Source: Ktedonosporobacter rubrisoli (GTDB taxonomy: Bacteria; Chloroflexota; Ktedonobacteria; Ktedonobacterales; Ktedonobacteraceae). Taken from it: DNA of 64,000 bases. Below, piece by piece: positions 7,055-15,323 of the stretch; the stretch's first letter is position 1, and every line of letters starts with the position of its first letter. The stretch is taken from NCBI RefSeq assembly GCF_004208415.1, contig NZ_CP035758.1, positions 8,432,001 through 8,496,000 of the forward strand, written 5' to 3'. The translations under genes were made by a program, and so were the position numbers. The notes under the pieces are model-generated. The model was not told the DNA's origin and made no database searches. It saw only the letters and a program-made list of their open reading frames with translations.

Positions 7055-7708
7055 ATGGATAGTATTGTACCAGAAACGCTACAAAGTACAGAGCCAGCGG
7101 AGCCCGAGATTGGTAAGAAGCGCTCGCGTAAGCGCAGTATTATCATATTTGCAGTTGTAAGCGTGCTGAACGCTGGACTATTGATCTTGCTCTGGACTCA
7201 ATTGCTCACCCCGGCAGCGAATTTGCCCACCAATAATTCGGCGGGGAGCGCTAGCGACGTCGGGGCCGTTAACAGTCCGCTGCTTGGCAAGCAGGCGCCA
7301 GATTTCAAGCTGTCTGCCCTCAATCAGAGCAAGGGCGATATCCGCCTGTCGGATTTTAAGGGCAAGCCTGTCATCGTCAATTTCTGGGCCTCATGGTGCG
7401 AGCCATGTAAGCGGGAGGCGCCTTTCCTCCAGAAGGCCTGGACGCAACAGCTCAAGGCCAAGGGCGTAGTCTTGCTGGGAGTGGATGGTCCCGAGAATTC
7501 CAAGGCAGCGCTCAACTTTATGCAAAGTCAGGGCATGACCTATCTAAACGTGCAGGATACTGTAGATGGCTCGACGGCGATAAGCTTTGGCACAACCAAA
7601 TTTCCTGAGACATACTTTATTGATCGCAATGGTGTGGTCGTTGGCAAGTGGCTGGGTGAGCTGAATGAGCAAGCCTTGCAGCATGAGATGGCCAAACTCG
7701 TGCCATAG
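7055..7708 (+). CDS. ccmG: CcmG/ResA-type membrane-anchored thioredoxin
   Basis: 217 residues. Residues 1-28 are a cytoplasmic, basic N-terminus. Residues 29-52 are a membrane anchor (SIIIFAVVSVLNAGLLILLW). From about 75 on there is an extracytoplasmic AhpC/TlpA-like thioredoxin domain starting GKQAPDFKLSAL. The redox centre is WCEPC (Cys115, Cys118), and the cis-proline loop is FGTTKFPETYFID. Members of this family keep apocytochrome CxxCH cysteines reduced so that heme can be attached; in Ccm systems the partner is CcmH, encoded four genes downstream. First gene of the operon, 40 bases behind the promoter. ResA of System II looks similar, but the company of ccmABCEFH decides for CcmG. Confidence 0.88.
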   Translation: MDSIVPETLQSTEPAEPEIGKKRSRKRSIIIFAVVSVLNAGLLILLWTQLLTPAANLPTNNSAGSASDVGAVNSPLLGKQAPDFKLSALNQSKGDIRLSDFKGKPVIVNFWASWCEPCKREAPFLQKAWTQQLKAKGVVLLGVDGPENSKAALNFMQSQGMTYLNVQDTVDGSTAISFGTTKFPETYFIDRNGVVVGKWLGELNEQALQHEMAKLVP

Positions 7709-7725
7709 AATGGGATGACGGGGCC

Positions 7726-8184
7726 ATGCTGGAGATACTCTGGATCGTGCGCGCTGTGCATATTCTGTCAGCGACAGCCTGGGTTGGCGGCAGCATCATG
7801 TATCAAATCGTGATTGGGCCGGCCTTACGAGAGGGCGGTCCTGCTCCCAAAGTTGCGGCCGGTATCGCTGATGGCTTCAAGCGCATGATCAACCTTTGCA
7901 TGGGATTGTTATTCCTGAGCGGGGGCTATCTCGTTTTTGAGCGCCTGAGCCGAACGACGCTGGGCTTGTCTTATATTGTAGTATTGGTGTTGAAAGTAGC
8001 GGGAGCAATTGGCTTATTTGTCCTGGCGCTCTATTTAGCACAGAGCAATATTCGCCGTTTGGCAAAACGTTCAACGCGCCTCTCAAGAGTGGCCCCGCAA
8101 CTCATGCTAGCTCTGGGCATATTGGTATTTGTACTCGGCGCGCTCCTCAACGCTCTGTTTGAGGCAGCCATCGCGCCGCATTAA
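7726..8184 (+). CDS. CopD/DUF2269-like four-helix membrane protein
   Basis: 152 residues with four predicted membrane helices. The first carries RAVHILSATAWVGGSIMYQI, the His/Trp-Gly-Gly signature of CopD-like and DUF2269 proteins, which in better-known relatives binds copper or heme. The last helix is LMLALGILVFVLGALLNALF. It lies 17 bases after ccmG and 13 before ccmE, inside the Ccm operon, so a role in heme or copper handling for cytochrome c or oxidase assembly is likely but unproven. It is not a standard Ccm component. Start ATG after ACGGGG. Confidence 0.65.
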   Translation: MLEILWIVRAVHILSATAWVGGSIMYQIVIGPALREGGPAPKVAAGIADGFKRMINLCMGLLFLSGGYLVFERLSRTTLGLSYIVVLVLKVAGAIGLFVLALYLAQSNIRRLAKRSTRLSRVAPQLMLALGILVFVLGALLNALFEAAIAPH

Positions 8185-8197
8185 TGGAGGTCAAATT

Positions 8198-8650
8198 GTG
8201 CAGTCTGCTATGACTGTGGCGGGTGAGGAACGGAAAATGGCGCCGCGCAAGAGGCGCTTGCCATTGAGCTTTCTCCTTGCCGGGATCGCTATATTAGGCG
8301 CAATAATGTATCTTGTCTATGCCAATACACAGGCCAATGCAGTCTATTATATGACCGTGCCGGAATTGAAGCATTGTACTACCTGCGCTATGCAAAATGT
8401 GCGCGTGGCAGGGGTTGTGCAGGCTGGCTCTGTGCAGCGCAATGATCAGAACCAGACCATCCAATTTACGATGGCCGATAGCCAGCAGTCGATGCGTGTT
8501 ATGTATAGTGGGGTTGTCCCCGATATATTTCGTCCTGGCGTTCAGGTGGTAGTGGAAGGACATTATGCCGGACAGGGGCCATTTCAGGCTCAGACATTGC
8601 TAGCCAAGTGTCCGTCGAAGTTTCAGTCGGCAACGCCTAGCGCTAAGTAA
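8198..8650 (+). CDS. ccmE: Cys-type periplasmic heme chaperone CcmE
   Basis: 150 residues from the GTG at 8198, chosen because GGAGG ends seven bases before it; the open frame extends to 8129 but would overlap the previous gene. There is an N-terminal anchor (LPLSFLLAGIAILGAIMYLV) and an OB-fold domain. Classical CcmE binds heme through the His of LAKHxxxY. Here the same place reads LLAKCPSKFQ, so His is Cys138 and Tyr is Phe142. Cys-type CcmE (CxxxY) is known from archaea and some sulfate reducers, often in systems lacking other parts, yet this operon has ccmG and ccmH. A second oddity is a CTTC motif (Cys60, Cys63) near the first OB strand, not part of normal CcmE. It could be redox-active or bind metal. 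Confidence 0.88.
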   Translation: MQSAMTVAGEERKMAPRKRRLPLSFLLAGIAILGAIMYLVYANTQANAVYYMTVPELKHCTTCAMQNVRVAGVVQAGSVQRNDQNQTIQFTMADSQQSMRVMYSGVVPDIFRPGVQVVVEGHYAGQGPFQAQTLLAKCPSKFQSATPSAK

Positions 8651-8677
8651 GGCCACGATACATTTTTGGCGCTGCGC

Positions 8678-8698
8678 GGGCTGGGATAAGCTCAGCCC
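8678..8698 (+). promoter_or_regulatory. Hairpin between ccmE and ccmF
   Basis: GGGCTGGG-ataag-CTCAGCCC can form an 8-bp stem with one G-U pair and a 5-base loop in the 105-132-base gap between ccmE and ccmF. No U-tract follows, so it may serve mRNA stability or partial attenuation rather than termination. Confidence 0.4.
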
Positions 8699-8755
8699 CT
8701 ACTACTAATACACGAGGAGAGACGCGTAGCAGACATGTAGCCTCAAGGGCTGCTC

Positions 8756-10792
8756 ATGCTGCTTACGCAGAGAGGAAAAGCCGTGTATTTCTCAGATATT
8801 GGTATTATTGCACTTATCCTTGCAACGGGCTTTGCCCTCTATACTGTCGTAATTGCTGTCCTGGGGGCAGTCCGTAATAAGGCACAACTGGTTGCCAGCG
8901 CGAAATTGAGCACGCTGACCGTGGCTTTTTTCCTGCTGCTGGCTGCTGCTGCTCTCGTCGTGTCTTTCCTTACCCATGACTTTGGAGTAAGATATGTTGC
9001 GCAGCATTCGAGCCGTGAGATGCCTTGGTATTTTACAGTGGCCTCCTTCTATGGCGGCCAGGAGGGCTCGCTGCTCTATTGGGCCGTAATGCTGGCAATT
9101 TTTTCGGCTCTTTTTGTTTTCACTTCGCGCCGCGCACCGAAGACCCTGGTGCCCTATACTCTAGCAACTTTAATGGGCATCGAGCTCTTCTTCTTAATTG
9201 TCCTCGCCACCGCCTCCAATCCTTTTGTTCGTGTACCGGTTGCGCCAGATGACGGCAATGGGCTCAATCCCTTGCTGATGGACCCCGGTATGCTGATTCA
9301 CCCTCCTCTCTTGCTGATGGGCTTTATGAGCTTTTCGGTGCCCTATGCCCTGGCCATTGCGGCGATGGTGACCGGCGTGCTAAATAATGAGTGGTTGCGC
9401 TCGATTCGACGCTGGGCGCTGGCTTCCTGGACCATCCAGACGGCCGGTCTGTTGCTGGGGGCCTGGTGGGCGTATCACGTTCTGGGCTGGGGCGGCTATT
9501 GGAGCTGGGACCCGGTAGAAAATGCTGCGCTCTTGCCCTGGTTGACGACAACTGCTTTTCTGCATTCGGCCATGGTGCAGGAGCGACGGGGCATGCTCAA
9601 GGTCTGGAATCTGTTTTTGGTCATTGCCTCCTTTGCTCTTGCCATCTTCGGAACCTACGAAGTGCGCAGCGGCGTGATCAGCTCAGTACACTCGTTTGCC
9701 TATTCGGATATCGGCTCCTATTTCTTTACCTTCCTGGTAATCGTCGTGGCGTTCTCCAGCGGGCTGTTCTTATATCGTTTACCCAGGCTGCAGGCTGAGC
9801 AGGAGTTTGATTCGGTAGTTTCGCGCGAGGGCGTCTTTCTTTTCAATAACTTGCTCCTCATAGGTATTACCTTTGCCACGCTCTGGGGCACAATCTTTCC
9901 GCTGGTTACGGCTCTCTTGCGCGGCCAGACCATGAGCGTTGGGGCGCCATTCTATAACCAGGTCGTGGGTCCGTTGATTGGCGTGCTGGTGCTGGCGATG
10001 GGCGTCGGGCCACTACTGGGCTGGCGGCGTACTTCGCTGGCAGCCCTATGGCGCAATCTGTGCGTCCCGGCCATTGTCACGGCTGTGTGTGCGGCTATCC
10101 TGCCTATTGCCGGGGTAACCAATGTTGTAGCCAACATCGGCTTCTCGATCTGCGCCTTTACGGCGACAGCCATTCTTTATGAGCTCTGGCGTGGTGCGCG
10201 TGTGCGCCATGCTCATGGCGAGCCCTATGTGCTCGCGGTCTACATGCTCTTCCAGCGCTATCGGCAGCGCTATGGCGGCTACCTGGTCCATCTTGGCATG
10301 GTCATGCTCGTTGTGGGCATCATCGGCTCAGCCTTCTTCCAGGTGAAGCATGACGCCGTACTCAAAGCCGGCCAGGATACCAGCATTGGTGGCTATCAGA
10401 TTACCTTCATGGGCAATATCGATATGCAGGAGTCGGATAGAGAGACAGTCACGGCTCAATTGCGCTTGTGGAGCAATGGCCAGTCACAGGGCTATATCTA
10501 TCCTGGACGCATCATCTATCGCAACTATGGGAATCAGCCGGCCAGCATCATACCAATTCTCTCTTCTGGCCTGACCGACCTCTATATTGTGTTCGCCGAT
10601 TATCAGGGAGCCACAGAGGCAACCTTGCAGCTTTTCATCAATCCTTTAGTGCCGCTGGTCTGGTATGGTGGCCTGCTCATGCTTCTGGGCGGCCTGATCT
10701 GCTGGTGGCCTGAGCGACGACGGGTGGCGCGTGTGGCAAGAGAAGCAGCCCCTAAAGCCGCGCAGCCCGAGGCCAAAGGAGTTGTGGCATGA
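8756..10792 (+). CDS. ccmF: CcmF, heme lyase subunit of cytochrome c synthetase
   Basis: 678 residues from ATG 8756. A GTG at 8783 has GAGAGG seven bases upstream and gives a more typical N-terminus (YFSDIGIIALILA), so it may be the true start. There are about 14-15 membrane helices. The WWD heme-handling motif is WGGYWSWDPVENAALLPWLT, followed by FLHS with a likely heme-ligand His. A second His lies in RYGGYLVHLGMVM, also conserved in CcmF. The protein takes heme from holo-CcmE and, with CcmH, ligates it to apocytochrome c on the outer face of the membrane. Length is normal. Its stop overlaps the ccmH start (ATGA), so translation is coupled. Confidence 0.95.
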   Translation: MLLTQRGKAVYFSDIGIIALILATGFALYTVVIAVLGAVRNKAQLVASAKLSTLTVAFFLLLAAAALVVSFLTHDFGVRYVAQHSSREMPWYFTVASFYGGQEGSLLYWAVMLAIFSALFVFTSRRAPKTLVPYTLATLMGIELFFLIVLATASNPFVRVPVAPDDGNGLNPLLMDPGMLIHPPLLLMGFMSFSVPYALAIAAMVTGVLNNEWLRSIRRWALASWTIQTAGLLLGAWWAYHVLGWGGYWSWDPVENAALLPWLTTTAFLHSAMVQERRGMLKVWNLFLVIASFALAIFGTYEVRSGVISSVHSFAYSDIGSYFFTFLVIVVAFSSGLFLYRLPRLQAEQEFDSVVSREGVFLFNNLLLIGITFATLWGTIFPLVTALLRGQTMSVGAPFYNQVVGPLIGVLVLAMGVGPLLGWRRTSLAALWRNLCVPAIVTAVCAAILPIAGVTNVVANIGFSICAFTATAILYELWRGARVRHAHGEPYVLAVYMLFQRYRQRYGGYLVHLGMVMLVVGIIGSAFFQVKHDAVLKAGQDTSIGGYQITFMGNIDMQESDRETVTAQLRLWSNGQSQGYIYPGRIIYRNYGNQPASIIPILSSGLTDLYIVFADYQGATEATLQLFINPLVPLVWYGGLLMLLGGLICWWPERRRVARVAREAAPKAAQPEAKGVVA

Positions 10793-11328
10793 AGCAAAGA
10801 CGTCCGTTCTTTCTAGTGCTGGGAGTTGTCGCCGTGGTGCTGGCGATCTGGTGCTTCATGCTCCTGCGTGCGCCGCAGCAACTTTCGCTCGATCAGCGCG
10901 TGCAGCAAGTGGCTTCACAGCTCAAATGCCCGGTTTGCCAGAACGAATCGGTGGCCGACTCGCCTACATTACTGGCGCACCAGATGCGCGATGTCATACG
11001 TCAGCAGTTGCGCTCCGGCAAGTCAGAGCAGCAAGTTATGCAATCCTTTGTGAGCAGCTACGGGCAAAGCATCATCTGGAGCCCGCCCTGGCAGGGTTTT
11101 GCCCTACTGGCCTGGCTGGCCCCGATTGCTCTCCTGTGCGCTGGTGCCGCCTTGCTCTTCTTTACCTTCCGTGAGTGGAGCACGCCGGCGCCTGCTACGC
11201 GTCTGAGGGAAGAGAAAGAACTTGAAGGCCTTGCTCAATCCGAGCTAGAGCGCTATCGGGCTGAGCTGGAACGCGAACTGGCCTCCGATGATCCGCTCTT
11301 TGAGCGTTACAGAACGGAGGCGCGCTAA
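10789..11328 (+). CDS. ccmH: CcmH-type cytochrome c thiol oxidoreductase
   Basis: 179 residues. A membrane helix (LVLGVVAVVLAIWCFMLL) is followed by the CcmH/NrfF domain with LKCPVCQN (Cys47, Cys50), the signature LRCxxCQ. Then come ADSPTLLAHQMRDVIRQQL, the helix bundle typical of the family, a second membrane helix (LLAWLAPIALLCAGAALLFF) and an acidic cytoplasmic tail ending LERYRTEAR. CcmH reduces the cytochrome CxxCH disulfide with electrons from CcmG and presents it to CcmF. It overlaps ccmF by 4 bases and the next gene by one base (TAATG). Confidence 0.93.
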   Translation: MKQRRPFFLVLGVVAVVLAIWCFMLLRAPQQLSLDQRVQQVASQLKCPVCQNESVADSPTLLAHQMRDVIRQQLRSGKSEQQVMQSFVSSYGQSIIWSPPWQGFALLAWLAPIALLCAGAALLFFTFREWSTPAPATRLREEKELEGLAQSELERYRAELERELASDDPLFERYRTEAR

Positions 11329-11681
11329 TGTCCATTGTCGTGGCTGTAGGCCTGGGTATCCTGGCTCTGGCCTTTGTGCTCTATCCGCTCTATCGCCGCC
11401 CCTCGATCGAGGCTCCTGCGGTAGCCAGTAAAATAGAAGCGCGGGACGCAGACGAGCCGCAGGAGCGTGAGCAAGCGGCGCGCCAGGCTTTGCACGAAGT
11501 TGAGCTGGATTATCAGCTTGGCAATCTTTCCGAAAAGGATTATGGTGTCCTGCGTGAGCGCTATATGCGCCATGCCCTGGTAGCTTTAAAATCGCGCTAT
11601 GATCGCGAACAGGAGCTTGATGAGATGATCGAAGAGCAGTTGAAGCAAATCAAGGAAAAGAGTAGTGATCAAGCCCAATAA
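11328..11681 (+). CDS. Short CcmI-like membrane protein
   Basis: 117 residues. One N-terminal membrane helix (IVVAVGLGILALAFVLYPLY) is followed by a charged helical region with ELDYQLGNLSEKDYGVLRERY. That resembles the motif after the first helix of CcmI/CycH (LxELExDxxxGxLSxxDYxxLRxRY). The TPR part of CcmI, which holds apocytochrome c, is absent, so this would be the membrane and coiled module only. The start codon shares one base with the ccmH stop, and its 3' end overlaps the next gene by 17 bases. A similar motif recurs in the tail of that next protein. Confidence 0.65.
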   Translation: MSIVVAVGLGILALAFVLYPLYRRPSIEAPAVASKIEARDADEPQEREQAARQALHEVELDYQLGNLSEKDYGVLRERYMRHALVALKSRYDREQELDEMIEEQLKQIKEKSSDQAQ

Positions 11682-12906
11682 ATGCCTTAATCTATGCCTT
11701 GCCTTTATCTTTGGCCTGCTGCTGTGTGGCTTGCCCTTGTTTGCCCTCCCAGCCCAGGCGGCAGGTGGAAGCGGGCATATCTCGGGGCAGTTAGTGGATG
11801 GGACTAATAATAACGCGCCGCTGGCAGAACAGAAGGTCACGCTCCAGGTGGCCCAGGGCGATAGTGCGCGCGATCTCAGCACGACCACAACCGATGCGCA
11901 TGGGAACTTTGCCTTCTCTAACTTATCAACGGATAAGACACTGAGCTATGCCGCCTATATCAACTACAAGGGCGCACAGTATATCACCGACCTGGTTGCC
12001 CTTGACAGCAAGCCAGAGCAGCAGCTCAAGCTGACAGTCTATGAGCCGACGCAGGACCCCTCTAAGCTCGCTATCGTGCAGGCCACAGTCTTGATTCATG
12101 AGCCAGATCCGCATACGGGAACCGTGACAGTCTCGCAATTATTCGATTTTAAGAATCTTGATACCCGTAGCTTTGTTGGCTCGCTGGATGCCTCACAGGG
12201 CAAGCCAAAGGCGCTCTTCTTCTCTCTGCCGCAGGGGGCGCGCAATATCTCCTTGAACAAAGGCTTTGGCGGCTATAAAGCCATCGCCATCGATAAGGGT
12301 TTTGCCACTAATGCCGCAGTGCTGCCCGGCGATAACGAGTTCTCGCTCTCGTTCGAGGTGCCGGCTACCTCGCCAACCTATAATTATCGTTATGTAGCGA
12401 TGTATCCGACAGTGGCCCTCTCGTTTCTCGTCGCCCCGGCGCTGCATGCCCAACCAGATAAACTGACGGCTCAGGGCACCGTGACCGCCGATCAGCATCC
12501 CTATCAGCTCTATAGAGCCACCGGTTTGCTGGCCAGGCAAGAAGTTGGCATGAAGCTGGAAGGCCTGGCAGTCTCCACGCCCTCGGCGCAAGTGAACACC
12601 GGCAATATCTGGCTGATCGTCGCACTGCTGGTGGTGGTTGCAGTGCTCTTTGTAGGCTTCTTCCTGTATCGGGCCAGGCGCATGCAAGCGGCGCCAAAGG
12701 CCAAAACGGGGCAGGCTAAAGCCGTCCCAGATGGCAAGAAGACGAAATCGACGGATCGCCGGCAGATCCTATTGAACGAATTGCTCGAACTTGATAAAGA
12801 CTTTGAGGCTGGCAAGTTGAGCAAAGCAGTCTATCAGGAGCGGCGCGCCAAGGCCAAGGCCCGTTTGCGCTCTGTCATGCGAGAAGAGGAGGCGGCTCAG
12901 CGATGA
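11665..12906 (+). CDS. Secreted/TM protein of the Ccm operon with CcmI-like tail
   Basis: 413 residues from a GTG start with AAGGA eight bases upstream. There is a signal peptide (LAFIFGLLLCGLPLFALPAQA, cleaved after AQA), then an Ig-like carboxypeptidase-regulatory-type beta domain (GHISGQLVDGTNNNAPLAEQ, with THGNF-like turn). A beta-rich extracytoplasmic region of about 200 residues follows. Near 315-335 is a membrane helix (IWLIVALLVVVAVLFVGFFL). The basic cytoplasmic tail contains ELLELDKDFEAGKLSKAVYQ and ERR. The tail resembles the coiled motif of the preceding CcmI-like gene. Tight overlaps on both sides (17 bases before, ATGA after) place it firmly in cytochrome c maturation. It may replace the periplasmic half of CcmI in holding apocytochrome; that is inference. 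Confidence 0.7.
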   Translation: MIKPNKCLNLCLAFIFGLLLCGLPLFALPAQAAGGSGHISGQLVDGTNNNAPLAEQKVTLQVAQGDSARDLSTTTTDAHGNFAFSNLSTDKTLSYAAYINYKGAQYITDLVALDSKPEQQLKLTVYEPTQDPSKLAIVQATVLIHEPDPHTGTVTVSQLFDFKNLDTRSFVGSLDASQGKPKALFFSLPQGARNISLNKGFGGYKAIAIDKGFATNAAVLPGDNEFSLSFEVPATSPTYNYRYVAMYPTVALSFLVAPALHAQPDKLTAQGTVTADQHPYQLYRATGLLARQEVGMKLEGLAVSTPSAQVNTGNIWLIVALLVVVAVLFVGFFLYRARRMQAAPKAKTGQAKAVPDGKKTKSTDRRQILLNELLELDKDFEAGKLSKAVYQERRAKAKARLRSVMREEEAAQR

Positions 12907-13673
12907 GAACTCGCTCGGCCCTGGAAGGCGGCGTGGAAGAGCTGAAAGAAGTGACTCAAGAGCAGGCAGGCGAAATTGCCCTTGAAGTCAAGGGCCTCAA
13001 GAAAAGCTATGGCTTCAAGCCAACCCTGCGCGCGGTCAATCTGACTGCCTATCGGGGCGAGCGCCTGGCCCTCCTAGGCGCGAATGGCGCTGGCAAGACG
13101 ACGCTGCTGCGCCTGCTGGCCGGCTTGATGCGACCCGGCAAGGGGACAATCAGGATTGAGGGCCTGGAAATGGAGCGCGATGCGCAGCGCATACGGCAGC
13201 TCATCGGCTTTGTGGCTCATCAGCCATACCTGTATGAGGAATTGACTGCCAACGAAAATCTGCTCTTCTTTGGGCAGATGTATGGCGTCGCCCAGCTTCG
13301 CGAGAGAGCGCAGGCGCTGTTAGAGCGTGTGGGCCTGACAAAGCGCATACACGAGCGCGTCAGTACGTTGTCGCGTGGACAGCTGCAGCGCCTGGCCTGG
13401 GCACGCGCCTTGCTGCATGAGCCGCGCCTGCTTTTGTTGGATGAGCCAGATACGGGCCTGGATCAAGAAGGACATGCGCTGGTCGAAGCCCTACTAAATG
13501 AACATAGACAAGGCGGAGGTACCACGCTTTTTACCTCCCATCAGCTTGAATATGTGCTGCGCTTCAGCGATAATGTGGCGCTCTTAAGTGGCGGGCGCAT
13601 CGTCACGCAAATGCCAACGGCAACCTTAACGCTGGAGAAGCTGCAGCAAATCTATCAGGAGAAGGTGAGATGA
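12903..13673 (+). CDS. ccmA: CcmA, ATP-binding subunit of the CcmABC heme-release transporter
   Basis: 256 residues. Walker A is GANGAGKTT (about 59-67), Q-loop VAHQPYLYEELT, ABC signature LSRGQLQRL, Walker B LLLLDEPDTGLD, and switch His TSHQL. An N-terminal extension of roughly 24 residues (acidic, EELKEVTQEQAGE) precedes the domain. CcmA hydrolyses ATP to free heme-loaded CcmE from the CcmCD complex. It overlaps its neighbours on both sides by ATGA, so expression is coupled with the preceding protein and CcmB. Generic ABC ATPases look alike; the assignment rests on position before ccmB and ccmC. Confidence 0.92.
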   Translation: MRTRSALEGGVEELKEVTQEQAGEIALEVKGLKKSYGFKPTLRAVNLTAYRGERLALLGANGAGKTTLLRLLAGLMRPGKGTIRIEGLEMERDAQRIRQLIGFVAHQPYLYEELTANENLLFFGQMYGVAQLRERAQALLERVGLTKRIHERVSTLSRGQLQRLAWARALLHEPRLLLLDEPDTGLDQEGHALVEALLNEHRQGGGTTLFTSHQLEYVLRFSDNVALLSGGRIVTQMPTATLTLEKLQQIYQEKVR

Positions 13674-14338
13674 GCTTTTTCAGGCAGGTGTTGGCGATTC
13701 TGTGGAAGGATATCCGCTGCGAATTGCGCAGCAAGCAAACCTGGCTGGGCATGGGCATGTTCGCCTTGCTGGTGCTAGTCGTCTTTAATTTCACCTTCGA
13801 TCTACGCGTAGATAACAAGAACGCCGTGGCCCCGGGGGCTTTATGGATCGCCTTTATCTTTGCCAGCCTGCTTGGTCTGGGGCGCACGATAGCCGCCGAG
13901 CGCGAGCAGGGCGGTACGCTTGACCGTTTGTTACTGTGCCCGGTAGATCGAAAAGCTATCTACCTTGCAAAATTGTTAGGAAATTTGCTATTTATCGGTG
14001 TAGTAGAAATTGTGGCCTTGCCAGTATTTGCTATCTTGTTTGATGTGCCGTTGTTGGTTGGTGGGTTGATCCCCATTGTGCTGCTGGGCACGCTAGGTAT
14101 TGCCATTATCGGGACGCTGTTCTCAGTGATGGCGGCGGCCACCAGGGCCCGCGAGCTGCTCTTGCCGATCCTGGTCTTCCCATTGATTGTACCTATAGTG
14201 ATTGCGGCGGTGCGTGCGACCGAAGATCTCATGACGCCCCTGGTCAATGAGCCACCCTGGCTGGGCTTGATCATTGCCTTTGATATCATTTTCTTGAGCG
14301 TTTCGATGCTCACCTTTCAATATGTCATAGAGGAATAA
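13670..14338 (+). CDS. ccmB: CcmB, membrane subunit of the CcmABC transporter
   Basis: 222 residues with six predicted membrane helices. The start FFRQVLAILWKDIRCELRSK and the segment GRTIAAEREQGGTLDRLLLC are the typical CcmB amino-terminal pattern (ExExGTLxxLLLSP). Later helices include LLGTLGIAIIGTLFSVMAAA and LPILVFPLIVPIVIAAVRAT, the latter a strongly conserved CcmB helix. It pairs with CcmA to form the ABC transporter that acts on the CcmCDE heme complex. The ATG lies inside the ccmA stop region (4-base overlap). Confidence 0.93.
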   Translation: MSFFRQVLAILWKDIRCELRSKQTWLGMGMFALLVLVVFNFTFDLRVDNKNAVAPGALWIAFIFASLLGLGRTIAAEREQGGTLDRLLLCPVDRKAIYLAKLLGNLLFIGVVEIVALPVFAILFDVPLLVGGLIPIVLLGTLGIAIIGTLFSVMAAATRARELLLPILVFPLIVPIVIAAVRATEDLMTPLVNEPPWLGLIIAFDIIFLSVSMLTFQYVIEE

Positions 14339-14381
14339 TTGCGGGCACAAGTTGCGTGCCCTGACGTATAGGAGCAGACAT

Positions 14382-15122
14382 ATGGCCCTGGCAAAACGCG
14401 AAACAGGCGTTGAGCTACACAGCAAAGCACCATCCGGGCAGCAAGCCGCGGGACTGCCTATTGCTTCCCTGATTCTTGGCGGGCTGGCCCTGATCGGTAT
14501 CCTGATCGCTATCTTTATGGCTTTTCTGTACGCGCCAACCGATGCAGTACAGGGACAGTCCCAGCGTATCTTCTACTTTCATATCTCCGTTTCGCTGGTA
14601 GGTATGCTTGCCTTTGGCGTAGTGACTGCGGGCGGCATTGGCTATATTCTAAAAAGGGATGAGCGTTGGGACTGGCTAGCGCGCGCTTCGGCCGAGATCG
14701 GCGCCATCTTCATCTCGCTGGGCTTGATTACTGGCTCGATTTGGGGTAGAACAACATGGGGTACCTGGTGGGTCTGGGACCCCAAGTTAACGGCAACCCT
14801 GATCCTCTGGTTTATGTTTGTAGGCTATTTGATGTTGCGCAGCTATATGGGACGGACGACGGCGAGCGCCTATGCTGGTGCTGTACTGGCTATCGTGGGG
14901 GTCTTCGACGTGCCTATTATCTATCTATCAGTACAATGGTGGCGCGGCATGCATCCCCAGGCCGAGGTTGGCCCAAAGGGAGCGTTGCCACCAGAGGTGC
15001 TCATTACTATGCTGGTGGCCCTGGTAAGCTTTTTGCTGTTGTATAGTTTTCTAATGATCCAGATCTATCAGTTACAGAGGTTGCAGGCTCGGGCCCAGGC
15101 TTTGCGAGCCAGCGTTGAATAA
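14382..15122 (+). CDS. ccmC: CcmC, heme-loading protein for CcmE
   Basis: 246 residues from the ATG at 14382, preceded by AGGAGC; an upstream TTG at 14352 has no ribosome site. Six membrane helices. The WWD motif is WGTWWVWDPKLTATLILW, and FYFHISVSL supplies the first conserved heme-ligand His; a second His falls in GMHPQAE. CcmC delivers heme to CcmE on the outer membrane face. Relatives also include CcsA/ResC of System II, but the surrounding genes fit CcmC. A 43-base gap after ccmB is the only break between ccmH and ccmC larger than a few bases. Confidence 0.93.
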   Translation: MALAKRETGVELHSKAPSGQQAAGLPIASLILGGLALIGILIAIFMAFLYAPTDAVQGQSQRIFYFHISVSLVGMLAFGVVTAGGIGYILKRDERWDWLARASAEIGAIFISLGLITGSIWGRTTWGTWWVWDPKLTATLILWFMFVGYLMLRSYMGRTTASAYAGAVLAIVGVFDVPIIYLSVQWWRGMHPQAEVGPKGALPPEVLITMLVALVSFLLLYSFLMIQIYQLQRLQARAQALRASVE

Positions 15123-15138
15123 GAAAGAAGAGCTATCT

Positions 15139-15297
15139 ATGCAAGGCGTTACTTATCTCGTCGCTGCCTATGCTATCGTGTGGGTTGTACTGTTTGCGTA
15201 TCTAGCCGTGGTGATGATGCGCATTCGTGGCGTACGCACTGAGCTCGCGGCTGTAGAGGAACTTGTGCGCGAGCAGAGCGGACAAGAAGAGCAGTAA
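15139..15297 (+). CDS. ccmD: CcmD-like small membrane protein
   Basis: 52 residues from the ATG at 15139. One membrane helix (YLVAAYAIVWVVLFAYLAVV) starts a few residues after the N-terminus, then a basic turn (MRIRGVRTEL) and an acidic end. Size, topology and position directly after ccmC match CcmD, which binds CcmC and CcmE and is needed for release of holo-CcmE. CcmD sequences are poorly conserved, so the name rests on topology and context. An in-frame TTG at 15115 overlapping the ccmC stop is a less likely start. Confidence 0.75.
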   Translation: MQGVTYLVAAYAIVWVVLFAYLAVVMMRIRGVRTELAAVEELVREQSGQEEQ

Positions 15298-15323
15298 AAA
15301 GGGAGCTGAAAGAAAAAATATAT

